Of a stretch of 64,000 nt of DNA, positions 1 through 8,362 are shown piece after piece (within the stretch, counting starts at the first letter, position 1; each line of letters opens with the position of its first letter). The position numbers and the translations under genes were made by a program. Below the pieces are notes generated by a model that ran no database searches, was not told where the DNA came from, and saw only the letters and a list, made by a program, of their open reading frames with translations. Source of the DNA: AC-37 sp036389835 (GTDB taxonomy: Bacteria; Actinomycetota; Thermoleophilia; Solirubrobacterales; Thermoleophilaceae); contig DASVWC010000029.1 of the NCBI GenBank assembly GCA_036389835.1, positions 62,001 through 126,000 on the forward strand, read 5' to 3'.

Positions 1-285
1 GACCACGACCGGCGAGCTGTCGCCGGGATTCGCGAACACGTACTGCGCGTAGGCCGTGATCCCGCGTGCCCCTACGGCCGGAAGCGGGCCGTCCGCCGGC
101 CCCTCGGTGAGCTCGAGCGGCGTCCCGCCGGCGCTCGCGGTCACCTCGAGGTCCGACGCCGAGAGCTCGTCGGGCGCGCCGACCGCGATGCTGACGTGGA
201 ACTTCACCTGCCCGCCCGACAGGCCGTCGAGCGTCACGAGCGCGAAGCGCTCCCCGATCGGGACCGCGGTCTCTACCTCGGCCAT
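1..285 (-). CDS. Unknown protein, N-terminal part only (runs off left edge)
   Basis: The reading frame opens with ATG at 285-283 and stays open for 95 codons to the window edge, so only the N-terminus is visible. The start lies one base after the TGA (289-287) of the upstream peptidoglycan-binding/TIG gene, so the two are almost certainly cotranscribed. The visible part begins MAEVETAVPIGERFALV and continues as hydrophilic sequence of beta-strand character, with no signal peptide and no recognised motif. I do not recognise the family. Its neighbour suggests a role in the same surface or envelope assembly, which is inference only. Confidence 0.6.
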   Translation of the reverse strand, partial: MAEVETAVPIGERFALVTLDGLSGGQVKFHVSIAVGAPDELSASDLEVTASAGGTPLELTEGPADGPLPAVGARGITAYAQYVFANPGDSSPVVV

Positions 286-286
286 G

Positions 287-1411
287 TCAGAACGTCCCGT
301 TGCATGTGACCGTCCATTCCCTCGTCTCCTTGACGGCGTTGCCGTTGCAGGTGTCGATGATCTGCCCCCGGAAGTCGAGGTCGAGCGTGAACGTCGCCCC
401 GATCGGCCCGCTGACGAACGGCGAGTCGTTGCCGCGATACTGGCAGCCGTTCGGGCGGTCCGGCAGGTACTGGTCGGTGGCATCGGTGGTGATGGTCTCC
501 GACCGGTGCCCGTAGAACACGTTCATCCCGGCCTGCGGCGGGCTGAGCCCGTCCTCGAGGAAGTTGTCGTTCGCCGAACCGGCGGGCGGCCGCGGCAGCA
601 TCGGCCGCGGCGGTCCTCCCGCGGGATCCGGCAGCAGGTGGTTGATGCGCGTGCCGTTCACGATGTGGGAGCCCCTGATGAACTGGCGGAACTCGCAGCA
701 GTTGCAGGGGGCCGCGAAGTCCGCCTCCATGCGGAAGAACTCGTCGGCCCGCCCCGCGTTGTTCCTGCATCCCGACCGCGCGACCGGCGCGTTGAACGCC
801 GTGACCGTGCAGCCGGACACCGGTGCCGTGAAGGTGAAGGTCGAGCCGGGCCCCGGCTGCGACGCCCCCCCGGCGGTGACCACCACGACGTTCACGTCCC
901 CGCTCAGCTGGACCGGAGCGGTCTCGGCGCTGATCTGGGTCGGGCTGTCGACCGAGAACGAGGCGGCGATGCCGGGCCCGAAGCTCACCGAGGTGACGCC
1001 GTCGAAGTTCTGGCCGGTGATCACGACGAGCGTCCCGCCGCTCGCCGGGCCGGTCGCCGGGCTCACCGAGCTGACCACGGGCGCGGTCGCGGCCGCCTCG
1101 GCGGCGAGCGCGATCTCGTCGAGCCGCTGCACCGTCTTGGGCCCGACGTCGTCGATCACCTCGGCCTCGGGGACGTGCAGCTCGTCGACCTTGAAGCGGT
1201 GCACGACCCCGGCGGTCTCGGAGCCGTAGTCGCCATCGGCGCCGTGCTTCGGCAGGCAGCCCGGCCGCCACAGCAGCAGGGCCTGCTGGACCTTGGCGAC
1301 CGAGGGCACGGTCTTGTTCTGCGAGCGCGAGATCCGAGCCCTGCCGACGTCGTCCGCGATCCGCTGGAGCAGGTCGTCGCCCGCGAACAGCCGAGATCTC
1401 AGGGGGGGCAT
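287..1411 (-). CDS. Peptidoglycan-binding-like and IPT/TIG domain protein
   Basis: This 374-residue protein is read from ATG at 1411, chosen because GAGAGGTG lies just upstream and the longer open frame (to 1750) runs into the divergent methyltransferase gene. Residues about 30-100 resemble a peptidoglycan-binding-like repeat (VAKVQQALL, then DGDYGSETAGVVHRFK). Residues about 105-190 form an IPT/TIG immunoglobulin-like domain, recognised from VSSVSPATGPASGG and VVITGQNFDG. The C-terminal third is unassigned and rich in cysteines. No signal peptide is evident. Domain pairs like this occur in surface proteins and in loci for phage-tail-like particles, but no tail genes are in view. A TAGTTT -10-like element sits at 1458-1453. 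Confidence 0.7.
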   Translation of the reverse strand: MPPLRSRLFAGDDLLQRIADDVGRARISRSQNKTVPSVAKVQQALLLWRPGCLPKHGADGDYGSETAGVVHRFKVDELHVPEAEVIDDVGPKTVQRLDEIALAAEAAATAPVVSSVSPATGPASGGTLVVITGQNFDGVTSVSFGPGIAASFSVDSPTQISAETAPVQLSGDVNVVVVTAGGASQPGPGSTFTFTAPVSGCTVTAFNAPVARSGCRNNAGRADEFFRMEADFAAPCNCCEFRQFIRGSHIVNGTRINHLLPDPAGGPPRPMLPRPPAGSANDNFLEDGLSPPQAGMNVFYGHRSETITTDATDQYLPDRPNGCQYRGNDSPFVSGPIGATFTLDLDFRGQIIDTCNGNAVKETREWTVTCNGTF

Positions 1412-1485
1412 GCGTTCACCTCTCGCGTCGAAGTCGGAAGTCGGAGCTCGCGAAACTACGCCTCGCGCCGATCCGGCACAAGAGA

Positions 1486-1513
1486 CGAAAGGGCAGGGTT
1501 GGCTGCCCTTTCG
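1486..1513. repeat. Perfect 11-bp inverted repeat in divergent promoter region
   Basis: CGAAAGGGCAG (1486-1496) and CTGCCCTTTCG (1503-1513) are perfect reverse complements around a 6-base loop. The repeat lies between two divergently read genes and ends 16 bases before the GTG start at 1530. It could be an operator or an mRNA hairpin. An A-run precedes it and a T-run ends it, as in a bidirectional terminator, but its place between divergent genes argues against that role. Confidence 0.7.
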
Positions 1514-1516
1514 GTC

Positions 1517-1522
1517 TAGGGT
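1517..1522 (+). promoter_or_regulatory. -10 element of a leaderless methyltransferase promoter
   Basis: TAGGGT fits the actinobacterial TAnnnT -10 consensus and lies seven bases before the GTG at 1530. Transcription would therefore begin at or next to the start codon. This supports GTG 1530 over the alternative in-frame GTG at 1521, which lies inside the element. Confidence 0.45.
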
Positions 1523-1529
1523 GCGCGGC

Positions 1530-2279
1530 GTGGCCATCGAGCACGACCGCGCCGCCTGGGAGGAGCTCGCGGCGCTCGACCCGCTGTGGGGCGCGCTCAC
1601 CACCGACACCCGGCACGGCTGGTCGGCCGCCGAGTTCCTCGCGTCGGGCGAGCGGGAGATCGCCGGGCTGCTGGAGCACGCCGACACGCTCGGCCTGCCG
1701 GCCCGCCGCGAGAGCGCGCTCGACTTCGGCTGCGGCCCGGGGCGGCTCACGCGCGCGCTCGCGCGGCACTTCGGCTCGAGCGTCGGGGTGGACGTGTCGC
1801 CGCGGATGGTCGAGGTCGCCCGGCGCCTCCACGCCGACGTGGAGAACTGCCGCTTCGTCGCCGGCGAGCGGGCGCTCGACGGCCTCGGCGACGCGCGCTT
1901 CGACCTCGTCTACAGCAACCTCGTGCTCCAGCACGTCTCCGATCCGCGCGCCGCCCTCGGCTACGTCGCCGGCCTGGCGCGGGTGCTCGCGCCGCAGGGG
2001 CTGCTCGCGTTCCAGCTCCTCACGCGGATCCCGCCGCTGCGTCGGGTCCAGCCGCGCCGGCGCCTGTACGGGGCTCTGCGCCGTGCCGGGGTTCCGCCCG
2101 GACCGCTGTTCCGGCGCCTGCGCCTCGACCCGATCGGCCTATACGCCGTGGAGGCGGACCGGGTCGCGCCCGCGCTCGCCGCCGCCGGGGCCACGCTCAT
2201 CCGCGCCGACGAGGCCGCCTGGCCGGGCGGGGTCCGCTCGGCCACGTACTTCGCCACGCGCGGCGCCGAAATCCACTGA
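1530..2279 (+). CDS. Class I SAM-dependent methyltransferase
   Basis: This 249-residue protein carries the Rossmann-type SAM-binding motif I (ALDFGCGPGRLTRAL), an acidic residue ending strand 2 (VGVDVSP), and motif IV/post-I sequence (FDLVYSNLVLQHV). These are typical of the Methyltransf_11/25 group of small-molecule methyltransferases. The substrate cannot be read from sequence. The C-terminal third (RVQPRRRLYGAL onward) is Arg-rich and probably forms the substrate lid. The gene precedes a P450 by 21 bases on the same strand, so the pair could tailor the same small molecule. The start is GTG 1530, supported by the TAGGGT element, with GTG 1521 as the alternative. Confidence 0.85.
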   Translation: MAIEHDRAAWEELAALDPLWGALTTDTRHGWSAAEFLASGEREIAGLLEHADTLGLPARRESALDFGCGPGRLTRALARHFGSSVGVDVSPRMVEVARRLHADVENCRFVAGERALDGLGDARFDLVYSNLVLQHVSDPRAALGYVAGLARVLAPQGLLAFQLLTRIPPLRRVQPRRRLYGALRRAGVPPGPLFRRLRLDPIGLYAVEADRVAPALAAAGATLIRADEAAWPGGVRSATYFATRGAEIH

Positions 2280-2288
2280 GCGATCAGC

Positions 2289-2294
2289 TACGCT
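2289..2294 (+). promoter_or_regulatory. -10 element of a leaderless P450 promoter
   Basis: TACGCT lies six bases upstream of the GTG at 2301 and just after the methyltransferase stop (2277-2279). The geometry suggests the P450 can be transcribed separately as a leaderless mRNA. No good -35 hexamer is visible. Confidence 0.45.
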
Positions 2295-2300
2295 CGCGCG

Positions 2301-3539
2301 GTGTCGATCGAGGCCCCGCCCCCCATCGAGCAGGTTCGCGTCGGCGAGCGCGACGAGTGGCGCGACGGCCCGCCGCACGCCCAGTTCGCGCGCCTGCGCG
2401 CGGAGTGCCCCGTTCACTGGACGCCGGAGATCAAGGGCCACCCCGAAGAGAGCGGCTTCTGGTCGGTCACGCTGCCCGACGACATCCAGGCCGTGAGCCG
2501 CGACTGGGAGACCTACTCGTCCGAGCGCGGCGGGATCACGCTGATGGCGGGGTCCGAGACCAAGCAGGACCTGATGCAGGCGATGTTCATCGGGATGGAC
2601 CCGCCCAAGCACGACCGCCTGAAGGCGCTGTTCCAGGGCGGCTTCACGCCCAAGCGCATCGCGGAGAACGAGGACGAGATCCGGTCGATCGTGCGCGACG
2701 TGCTCGGCCGCCTCGAGGGCCGCTCCGAGTGCGACGTGGTGATCGACGTCGCGCAGCCCGTGGTCGCGCGCGTGATCAACCGGTTCATGGGCCTGCCGCC
2801 CGAGGACGACGCGGTCTGGGCGCGCCTGATGAACACCATCATGGTCGCCGGCGACCCGAGCCTGAACCCCGGCGGCGTCGGGAAGGTGATGGAGAACGAG
2901 GTGCCCGAGGTCTTCGCGCGCTGCCGGCGGCTGATCGCCGAGCGTCGCGAGCGCCCGACCGACGACCTGACGAGCGTGCTGGTGCACGCCGAGGTCGACG
3001 GCGAGCGGCTGGAGGAGCACGAGATCGTGGTGGGCTTCTTCCTGCTGATGGCCGCCGGCATGGACTCGACCAAGGCCACCTTCTCGAGCGGCATGCTCGC
3101 GCTCCTCGAGAACCCCGACCAGCGCCGGCTGGTGCTTGAGGATCCCGCCCTGATCCCCTCGCTCGTCGAGGAGTCGCTGCGGATGTTCCCGGCCTTCTCG
3201 CACTTCCGGCGCACCGCCACGCGCGACGTCGAGCTGAACGGGGCCCAGATCCGCGAGGGCGACAAGGTCGTCATGTGGTACGTCTCCTCGAACCGCGACG
3301 AGTCGCGCTACGAGGCCCCGCACGAGTTCCGGGTCACCCGCAATCCGGAGCACCAGGCGTTCGGCGGCGGCGGCCGGCACTTCTGCCTCGGCTCCGCGCT
3401 CGCCCGGCTGGAGCTGAGGGTCCTGTTCGAGGAGACGCTCGCGCGCTACCCGGACATGGAGCTCGCGGGGCCGGTCACCTACGTCAAGTCGCAGTTCGTG
3501 AACCAGCTCCGCACCCTGCCGGTCCGCCTGCCCGGCTAG
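2301..3539 (+). CDS. Cytochrome P450
   Basis: This 412-residue soluble P450 has the normal bacterial length. The I-helix oxygen-activation segment reads LLMAAGMDSTKAT. The K-helix ExxR pair is Glu291/Arg294 (ESLR). The heme-binding loop FGGGGRHFCLG places the thiolate ligand at Cys362. There is no membrane anchor and no fused reductase, so ferredoxin and reductase partners must lie elsewhere. It probably hydroxylates or epoxidises a small molecule. The upstream methyltransferase suggests shared tailoring chemistry, but nothing in the sequence fixes the substrate. The gene faces the FAAL gene tail to tail across a structured intergenic repeat. Confidence 0.93.
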   Translation: MSIEAPPPIEQVRVGERDEWRDGPPHAQFARLRAECPVHWTPEIKGHPEESGFWSVTLPDDIQAVSRDWETYSSERGGITLMAGSETKQDLMQAMFIGMDPPKHDRLKALFQGGFTPKRIAENEDEIRSIVRDVLGRLEGRSECDVVIDVAQPVVARVINRFMGLPPEDDAVWARLMNTIMVAGDPSLNPGGVGKVMENEVPEVFARCRRLIAERRERPTDDLTSVLVHAEVDGERLEEHEIVVGFFLLMAAGMDSTKATFSSGMLALLENPDQRRLVLEDPALIPSLVEESLRMFPAFSHFRRTATRDVELNGAQIREGDKVVMWYVSSNRDESRYEAPHEFRVTRNPEHQAFGGGGRHFCLGSALARLELRVLFEETLARYPDMELAGPVTYVKSQFVNQLRTLPVRLPG

Positions 3540-3561
3540 GGAGCGTCTCCCCGCGGGACCT

Positions 3562-3600
3562 GGTCGACATTACCCACCTATACGGTGGGTTAGGTCGACC
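3562..3600. terminator. Nested inverted repeat between convergent genes
   Basis: Outer arms GGTCGAC (3562-3568) and GTCGACC (3594-3600) and inner arms ACCCACC (3572-3578) and GGTGGGT (3584-3590) pair around TATAC, with symmetrical three-base internal loops. The 39-base structure sits between the P450 stop (3539) and the FAAL stop (3635). A bidirectional transcription barrier is the simplest role. It has no U-tract, so an intrinsic terminator is not proven, and a dyad protein-binding site is also possible. Confidence 0.5.
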
Positions 3601-3634
3601 ACCCCCCGGCCCTAGCGTGCTTCGCCCAAGGCTC

Positions 3635-5380
3635 CTAGGGAGCGTCGTGCATGCGCCAGTCGGCGTGCAGCTCGAGCTTTCCGTCGTAGAGCAGCGTCCG
3701 TGAGAGCTGGCGCTGGATCTTTCCGCTCGTGGTCTTCGGCACCGCTCCGGGCGAGACCAGCGATACCCGCTCGAGCTGGATGTCGAGGTCGTGCACGACC
3801 TGGCGGCGCACGGCGTCGATCACCGCGGGCAGCTCCTCCGGCGGAGCCGGGTCGATCTCCAGCACGATCGCCGGGGCGCTCTCGCCGGACTGGGACTCGA
3901 TCGCGAAGGCCGCGCTGCAGTGCGCTCGCAGGCATTCGTGGGCGGACTCCGCGCTGACCTCCACGTCGTGCGGGTGGTAGTTGCGGCCGTGCAGGATGAT
4001 CACGTCGCGGCTGCGGCCGAGGACGAACAGCTCGCCGTCGCGCAGGAAGCCGAGGTCGCCGGTCCGCAGGTACTCGGTCGAGCCGTCCTCGCCGGCGGGC
4101 CGCGCGTTGAAGTGCTCGCGGCTCTGCTCGGGGTGGCCCCAGTAGCCGGCGGCCACGCTCGGCCCGGCCACCCAGATCTCGCCGATCGCGCCGGGCTCGA
4201 CGCGGCGCAGCGTCCGGCGGTCGACGATCGCCAGCTCGTGGTCGGCGCCCACCTCCCCGCAGCCGACCAGGGTGACGGCCCGCGAGCCCGCCGCCGGTGG
4301 CCGCACCGCTCCCTTCTCGAGCGCGCGCGCGTCGACGTCGACCAGCGTGGGGTCCCTGGGGGTGTGCGGCCCGGTGACCATCAGGGTCGCCTCGGCCAGG
4401 CCGTAGCACGGCCACATCGACGACCGGCGCAGGCCGTGGGGGGCGAACGTCTCGTAGAACGCCTCGATGGTGCGCGCCAGTATCGGCTCGGCGCCGTTGA
4501 ACGCCACCTCCCAGGACGAGAGGTCGAGCGACTCGCGCTGCTGCTCGGTGGTGCGCCGCACGGCCAGCTCGTAGGCGAAGTTGGGCGCGCCGCTGATGGT
4601 CGCGCGGAAGCGCGTGATGCCCTCGAGCCAGCGCACCGGACGCTTGATCACGATCAGCGGCGACATCAACGCCGCCGGGTAGCCCTGGTGGACCGGCTGG
4701 AGGATGCCGGTGACCAGGCCCATGTCGTGCGAGGGCGGCAGCCACGAGAAGATGCGGCTCTCGGACGACGTGTGCTGGGCGCGGCCGATCAGCTCCACGT
4801 TCGCCAGCAGGTTCGCGTGCGTGAGCATCACCCCGCGCGGGTCGGTCGTCGATCCCGACGTGTACTGCATGAACGCCAGTCGCGAGGGGTCGTCGGACAC
4901 GATGCCGGGCTCGGCGTCCTCGAGCCCCTCGTCCACGGCGATCCACGTCGCGCGCGCGAGCGCCTCGCCCTCGCTGAACAGCGGCGTGGTGGCGTCGCGG
5001 ATCGCCGCGGTGGAGAGCACCACGGCGACCCCGGCGTCCCCCGCGACCGCGCGCAGGCGCGGCACCGTGCGGTGCAGGCGCTTGGGGTGGGGCGGGGTGG
5101 CCGAGACCCCGACCATCCCGGCCTGGAAGCAGCCGTACACCGAGGCCACGAAGTCGAGCCCCGGCTCGAACAGCAGCAGCGCGTGCGAGCCGGGCGCCGC
5201 GGCGTCGAGCAGCCGGCTGGCGATCGCCTGCGCACGGCGGTGCAGCTCGCCGTAGGTGACCCGGTCCGAGTCGGTCACGCCGTCGCTCGAGTACGTGAAC
5301 GCGAGCCGGTCCGGGGTCTCCTCCGCCCGCGACGCGAGCATGGCCCCCAGGGTCCTCGTCGATGCGGCCATCCGGGACAT
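3635..5380 (-). CDS. Fatty-acyl-AMP ligase (FAAL/FadD32-type)
   Basis: This 581-residue ANL-superfamily enzyme would activate a fatty acid as acyl-adenylate and pass it to an acyl carrier protein. The ATP-binding loop YTSGSTTDPRGV starts near residue 173, followed by LPPSHDMGL, FNGAEP and WPCYGLAEATLM, which are FAAL hallmarks. The catalytic C-terminal lysine is Lys554 (TTSGKIQR). The start is ATG 5380, with GGAG about ten bases upstream. It is the last gene of the minus-strand operon that also encodes an ACP and an aminotransferase, so the ACP at 8105-8362 is the likely acceptor. It is a clear paralog of the FAAL at 50894-52642. Confidence 0.92.
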   Translation of the reverse strand: MSRMAASTRTLGAMLASRAEETPDRLAFTYSSDGVTDSDRVTYGELHRRAQAIASRLLDAAAPGSHALLLFEPGLDFVASVYGCFQAGMVGVSATPPHPKRLHRTVPRLRAVAGDAGVAVVLSTAAIRDATTPLFSEGEALARATWIAVDEGLEDAEPGIVSDDPSRLAFMQYTSGSTTDPRGVMLTHANLLANVELIGRAQHTSSESRIFSWLPPSHDMGLVTGILQPVHQGYPAALMSPLIVIKRPVRWLEGITRFRATISGAPNFAYELAVRRTTEQQRESLDLSSWEVAFNGAEPILARTIEAFYETFAPHGLRRSSMWPCYGLAEATLMVTGPHTPRDPTLVDVDARALEKGAVRPPAAGSRAVTLVGCGEVGADHELAIVDRRTLRRVEPGAIGEIWVAGPSVAAGYWGHPEQSREHFNARPAGEDGSTEYLRTGDLGFLRDGELFVLGRSRDVIILHGRNYHPHDVEVSAESAHECLRAHCSAAFAIESQSGESAPAIVLEIDPAPPEELPAVIDAVRRQVVHDLDIQLERVSLVSPGAVPKTTSGKIQRQLSRTLLYDGKLELHADWRMHDAP

Positions 5381-5402
5381 GTCGATCGCTCCGGCGCCGC
5401 GG

Positions 5403-6647
5403 CTACGCGACGTAGGTGGCGGCCTCCTCGACCACCTCGGACAGGAAGCCGACCACCGCGTCCACCTGCTCGTCGGTCGCCACCATCGGCGGCAGCAGCC
5501 GGATCGTGCGCGGCGCGCTGAGGCACGGCGATATGAGCACCCCGCGCATCGCCATGTCGATCAGGACGCTCCCGGCCGCTGCGGCGTTGGCGAACTCCAC
5601 GCCCCAGAGCAGCCCCTGGCCGCGAACGTCCGTGATGAGCTCCGGGTGCTCGGCCGCGAGGCCGCGCAGCCCGGCCTCGATCCGCCTGCTCACCCGCTCA
5701 CCCGACGGGGCCAGCTCGTCGATGGCGCGCAGCGCCGCCCGCCCGGCCGCGCACGAGAGCGGGTGTCCGGAGAAGGTCTGGCTGTGCCAGGTCGGGTCCT
5801 CCACCAGCGGCGCGTAGAGGTCGTCGGAGCAGACCATCGCCGACAGCGGCATGACGCCGCCGCCGAGCGGCTTGCCGAGCAGGACGGCGTCGGGGTCGAT
5901 GCCCGCCTCGAGCGCGAGCGACGTGGCTCCGCAGCGGCGCAGGCCGACCTGGATCTCGTCGCAGATCACGAACGCGCCCGCCGCCCGCGCGTCGTCGGCC
6001 CAGCGGCTCAGCACCGCGCGCGGGACCGGCTGCACGCCGCCCTCGGCGCGGATCGGCTCGGCCACCAGCGCGGCCACGTCGCCGCGCTCGGCCTCCCGCG
6101 CGACCGCCTCCGGGTCGCCGGGGTCGATGCGGGTCACGTGCGCCAGCAGCGGCTCGAGCCCCTCGTGGAAGATCGGGTTGCTCGTCAGGGCGAGGGCCCC
6201 GAGCGTCTTTCCGTGGAAGGCGCCCTCGAGCGCCAGCACGCGCAGGCGCCCGGTGCGCCGCCGCGCGAGCTTGACGGCCACCTCGACGGCGTCGGCGCCG
6301 TCGCTGCCGAGCCAGACGCGCTGGAGCCGGGGCTCGAAGCGCCGCGCGAGGTCGGCCATGAGGCCGGCGGTGACCGGGTTCGCGAGCAGGCGCGTGGTGC
6401 TCGTCATGCGGCCGAGCTGGTCGGCGACGGCCGCCACCACGCCGGGGTGGCGGTGTCCGAGCAGCGTGACCGCGTAGGAGCCGAAGTCGATCGCGTCGCG
6501 CCCGTCGGAGAGGTGCACCAGCGCGCCGCTCGCCTCCTGCTCGACGGCGCCCTGGCCGGCCATCTTCGCGGCCAGGACGTTGCCCGAGGCGACGTGCCTG
6601 TGCAGCGTCTCGAAGACCTCCGTCGCGTCGATGCCGAGCTCGGTCAC
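5403..6647 (-). CDS. Class III PLP-dependent aminotransferase
   Basis: This 414-residue fold-type I aminotransferase belongs to the class III (ornithine/diaminobutyrate-type) group. The PLP-contact motif is CDEIQVGLRRCG (the usual family form is DEvQtGxGRtG) and the Schiff-base lysine is Lys259 in LLGKPLGGG. AFHGKTLGAL, another family signature, is at about residue 143. The start is GTG 6647, which overlaps the TGA of the SRPBCC gene by four bases, and the longer open frame to 6965 is rejected. In an operon with FAAL and ACP it probably aminates an acyl-derived aldehyde or ketone. The substrate is inference. Confidence 0.9.
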   Translation of the reverse strand: MTELGIDATEVFETLHRHVASGNVLAAKMAGQGAVEQEASGALVHLSDGRDAIDFGSYAVTLLGHRHPGVVAAVADQLGRMTSTTRLLANPVTAGLMADLARRFEPRLQRVWLGSDGADAVEVAVKLARRRTGRLRVLALEGAFHGKTLGALALTSNPIFHEGLEPLLAHVTRIDPGDPEAVAREAERGDVAALVAEPIRAEGGVQPVPRAVLSRWADDARAAGAFVICDEIQVGLRRCGATSLALEAGIDPDAVLLGKPLGGGVMPLSAMVCSDDLYAPLVEDPTWHSQTFSGHPLSCAAGRAALRAIDELAPSGERVSRRIEAGLRGLAAEHPELITDVRGQGLLWGVEFANAAAAGSVLIDMAMRGVLISPCLSAPRTIRLLPPMVATDEQVDAVVGFLSEVVEEAATYVA

Positions 6648-7087
6648 GACACCGTCGCCTGCGAGTCGACGCCCTCCAGCATCTCCGTGGCATTGTCGTA
6701 GAGCGCGCGCCTGGCGACGGGATTGAGCATCGGGGCGAGCAGCGGAACCCCGATCTCGAACGAGATGCGCAATCGCACGTGGGTGAGCGCCTGCTCCTTC
6801 TCGTCGAGCTCCCAGGCGCCCTCGAAGCGCTCGAGGTCCCCGCTGACCTGCGTGAAGCGCACGGTGTGCTTGTCGTGGTCGATGAACTCGCGGTCCCGCC
6901 AGACCAGCGTCGCGCCCTTGATGATCATCGCCCACTCGGTGCGGCGGACCGTCGGCTCCTCCCACTCCTCGATGTTCACGGAGACGACGTTCGTCATCAC
7001 CTCGGGGTAGCGCTCGATGTCGAGCACGGCCGCCCAGACCGTGTCGATCGAAGCGCGGATGTCCATGTCGAGCGATACCTCGGGCAT
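6644..7087 (-). CDS. SRPBCC (START/polyketide-cyclase-like) protein
   Basis: This 147-residue single-domain protein has the START/Bet v1-like pattern: an N-terminal strand, a helix with DTVWAAVLDIERYPEVM, then antiparallel strands and a long C-terminal helix (NPVARRALYDNATEML). Family members bind hydrophobic ligands and include aromatase/cyclases, COQ10-like lipid chaperones and the RatA group. No catalytic residue can be assigned. Its place between an SDR and an aminotransferase in a FAAL/ACP operon fits a cyclase or acyl-chain chaperone role. Its TGA overlaps the aminotransferase GTG, which implies translational coupling. Confidence 0.82.
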   Translation of the reverse strand: MPEVSLDMDIRASIDTVWAAVLDIERYPEVMTNVVSVNIEEWEEPTVRRTEWAMIIKGATLVWRDREFIDHDKHTVRFTQVSGDLERFEGAWELDEKEQALTHVRLRISFEIGVPLLAPMLNPVARRALYDNATEMLEGVDSQATVS

Positions 7088-7097
7088 CCGGGACCTT

Positions 7098-8105
7098 TCA
7101 GCCGGCCACCGCGGCCCAGGGGCGCGGTGCCAGCGACGCGAGTCGGGGGTTCCACTCCGCCCAGTAGCGGACCGAGGGGGCGATCGCCTCCTCGGCGTTC
7201 GTCACCGGGTGGGTCGGCTCGAACGGCTCGGTCAGCTCCAGGTAGGGGAGGAAGTTGTCGAGGTGGTCGAGCGTCAGGAGCTGGCGGCGCGAGAGCACGT
7301 CGTCGGAGAATGGGCGGTAGAAGCGCCGCCAGCTCTCGGGGGCGAGGAACGGCGGGACGTCCACCGGGGCGACGCCCTGCTCCTCGCGCCACTCGTTGAG
7401 CGCGCCGCACATCAGCTCGACGGCCGTCGCGACCCGCGGCGCCGCCTCGCCGCACGCGGGGGTGAGGACCTCGCCGGCGCCGGAGCCGTCCAGCGCCGCG
7501 ACCACGACCGCCGCGACGTCGTCGACCGGGACGACGTCGAAGTACCCGTCGGGTATGCCGACCACGGCCGGCACGGAGCTCGAGGTGATGCCGCGCAGGA
7601 GCATGTACATCCCGGCGAAGCGGGCCGCGCGCCCGTCGCCCCGGCGGCCGATCACGAGCGGCGGGCGGACGATCGTGAGCCGCTCGAAGCGCTCCCGCGC
7701 CACGCGCTCGGAGCGGGCCTTGGACCACTCGTAGTTGTTGCGGTAGGCATCCGGGTCGTCCTGGCTGCCGTCGCTGTTGGGCCCGACCACGGCCGCGGTG
7801 GAGACGTGCACGACGTGCGTGTCGGGCGCCGCGAGCGGGGCCAGCGCCTCGAGCGAGACCACGTTCGCGCGCAGCGCCTCGTCGGCGGTCTGACTCCAGC
7901 GCGTGTCCGCCGCGCAGTTGACGATCGCGTTCCAGGGGCCCGCCAGCGCCGCCGGCGGGTCCGCGTTCGACATGTCCCACGGCACGATCCCGGAGTCCGT
8001 GCCGGCGCGCCGGGCCACCGCGGTCACCTCCGCGCCGGCCCGCTGGAGCTGGTCGCGGATCTCCGCGCCGACGATGCCCGTGGCTCCCGTGAGCAGGACC
8101 CGCAT
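7098..8105 (-). CDS. Extended SDR NAD(P)-dependent reductase/epimerase
   Basis: This 335-residue protein opens with the nucleotide-binding motif TGATGIVGAEI. It has NCAADTRW as the NAAx-like motif, VHVSTAAVVG supplying the Ser/Thr, and YEWSK as the catalytic YxxxK. These are features of the extended SDR family. Thioester-reductase domains of NRPS/PKS systems also belong there, so reductive release of an ACP-bound acyl chain is possible, although the protein is shorter than typical R domains. The ATG at 8105 overlaps the ACP TGA by one base, tying it to that carrier protein. Confidence 0.87.
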   Translation of the reverse strand: MRVLLTGATGIVGAEIRDQLQRAGAEVTAVARRAGTDSGIVPWDMSNADPPAALAGPWNAIVNCAADTRWSQTADEALRANVVSLEALAPLAAPDTHVVHVSTAAVVGPNSDGSQDDPDAYRNNYEWSKARSERVARERFERLTIVRPPLVIGRRGDGRAARFAGMYMLLRGITSSSVPAVVGIPDGYFDVVPVDDVAAVVVAALDGSGAGEVLTPACGEAAPRVATAVELMCGALNEWREEQGVAPVDVPPFLAPESWRRFYRPFSDDVLSRRQLLTLDHLDNFLPYLELTEPFEPTHPVTNAEEAIAPSVRYWAEWNPRLASLAPRPWAAVAG

Positions 8106-8362
8106 CAGCCCGCCTCGCCGAGCTTCGTGGCGACGATCCGGTCGACGTCGAGCACGGTCTCCGCCACCTCGGCGTCGAGCTCGGCCGAGGGCGGGAGTCC
8201 GAACTCGTCCTCGAGCGCAGCCGCGAGCTCGAGCAGCGTCAGCGAGTCGTAGCCGAGGTCCTCGCGGAGCACCGACGTCGGGGTCACCTGCGCCCCGCGC
8301 ATCGGGGCCATGTCGGACACGACGGTGATCACTCGCTCGCTGACGCCGGCCGTCTCGGTCAT
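8105..8362 (-). CDS. Acyl carrier protein
   Basis: This 85-residue carrier protein has the phosphopantetheine site in LGYDSLTLLEL, with the modified serine at Ser40. Its four-helix pattern and acidic character match stand-alone ACPs. The ATG at 8362 overlaps the TGA of the upstream phosphotransferase gene by four bases, and its own TGA overlaps the SDR start, so it is translationally coupled on both sides. It is the likely acceptor of the acyl-AMP made by the FAAL at 3635-5380 and substrate carrier for the SDR and aminotransferase. The phosphopantetheinyl transferase is not in the window. Confidence 0.9.
   Translation of the reverse strand: MTETAGVSERVITVVSDMAPMRGAQVTPTSVLREDLGYDSLTLLELAAALEDEFGLPPSAELDAEVAETVLDVDRIVATKLGEAG

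Noticed and set aside
56..1519. Long plus-strand open frame of 487 codons opposite the TIG-domain gene
   Set aside because: Arg/Ala/Gly-rich translation with no domain. High GC content leaves antisense frames open, and the opposite strand shows clear TIG and peptidoglycan-binding motifs.
1412..1750. Upstream extension of the TIG-domain gene to 1750
   Set aside because: The extra 113 codons are Ser/Arg-rich, run antisense into the methyltransferase gene, and lack a ribosome-binding site, whereas ATG 1411 has GAGAGGTG.
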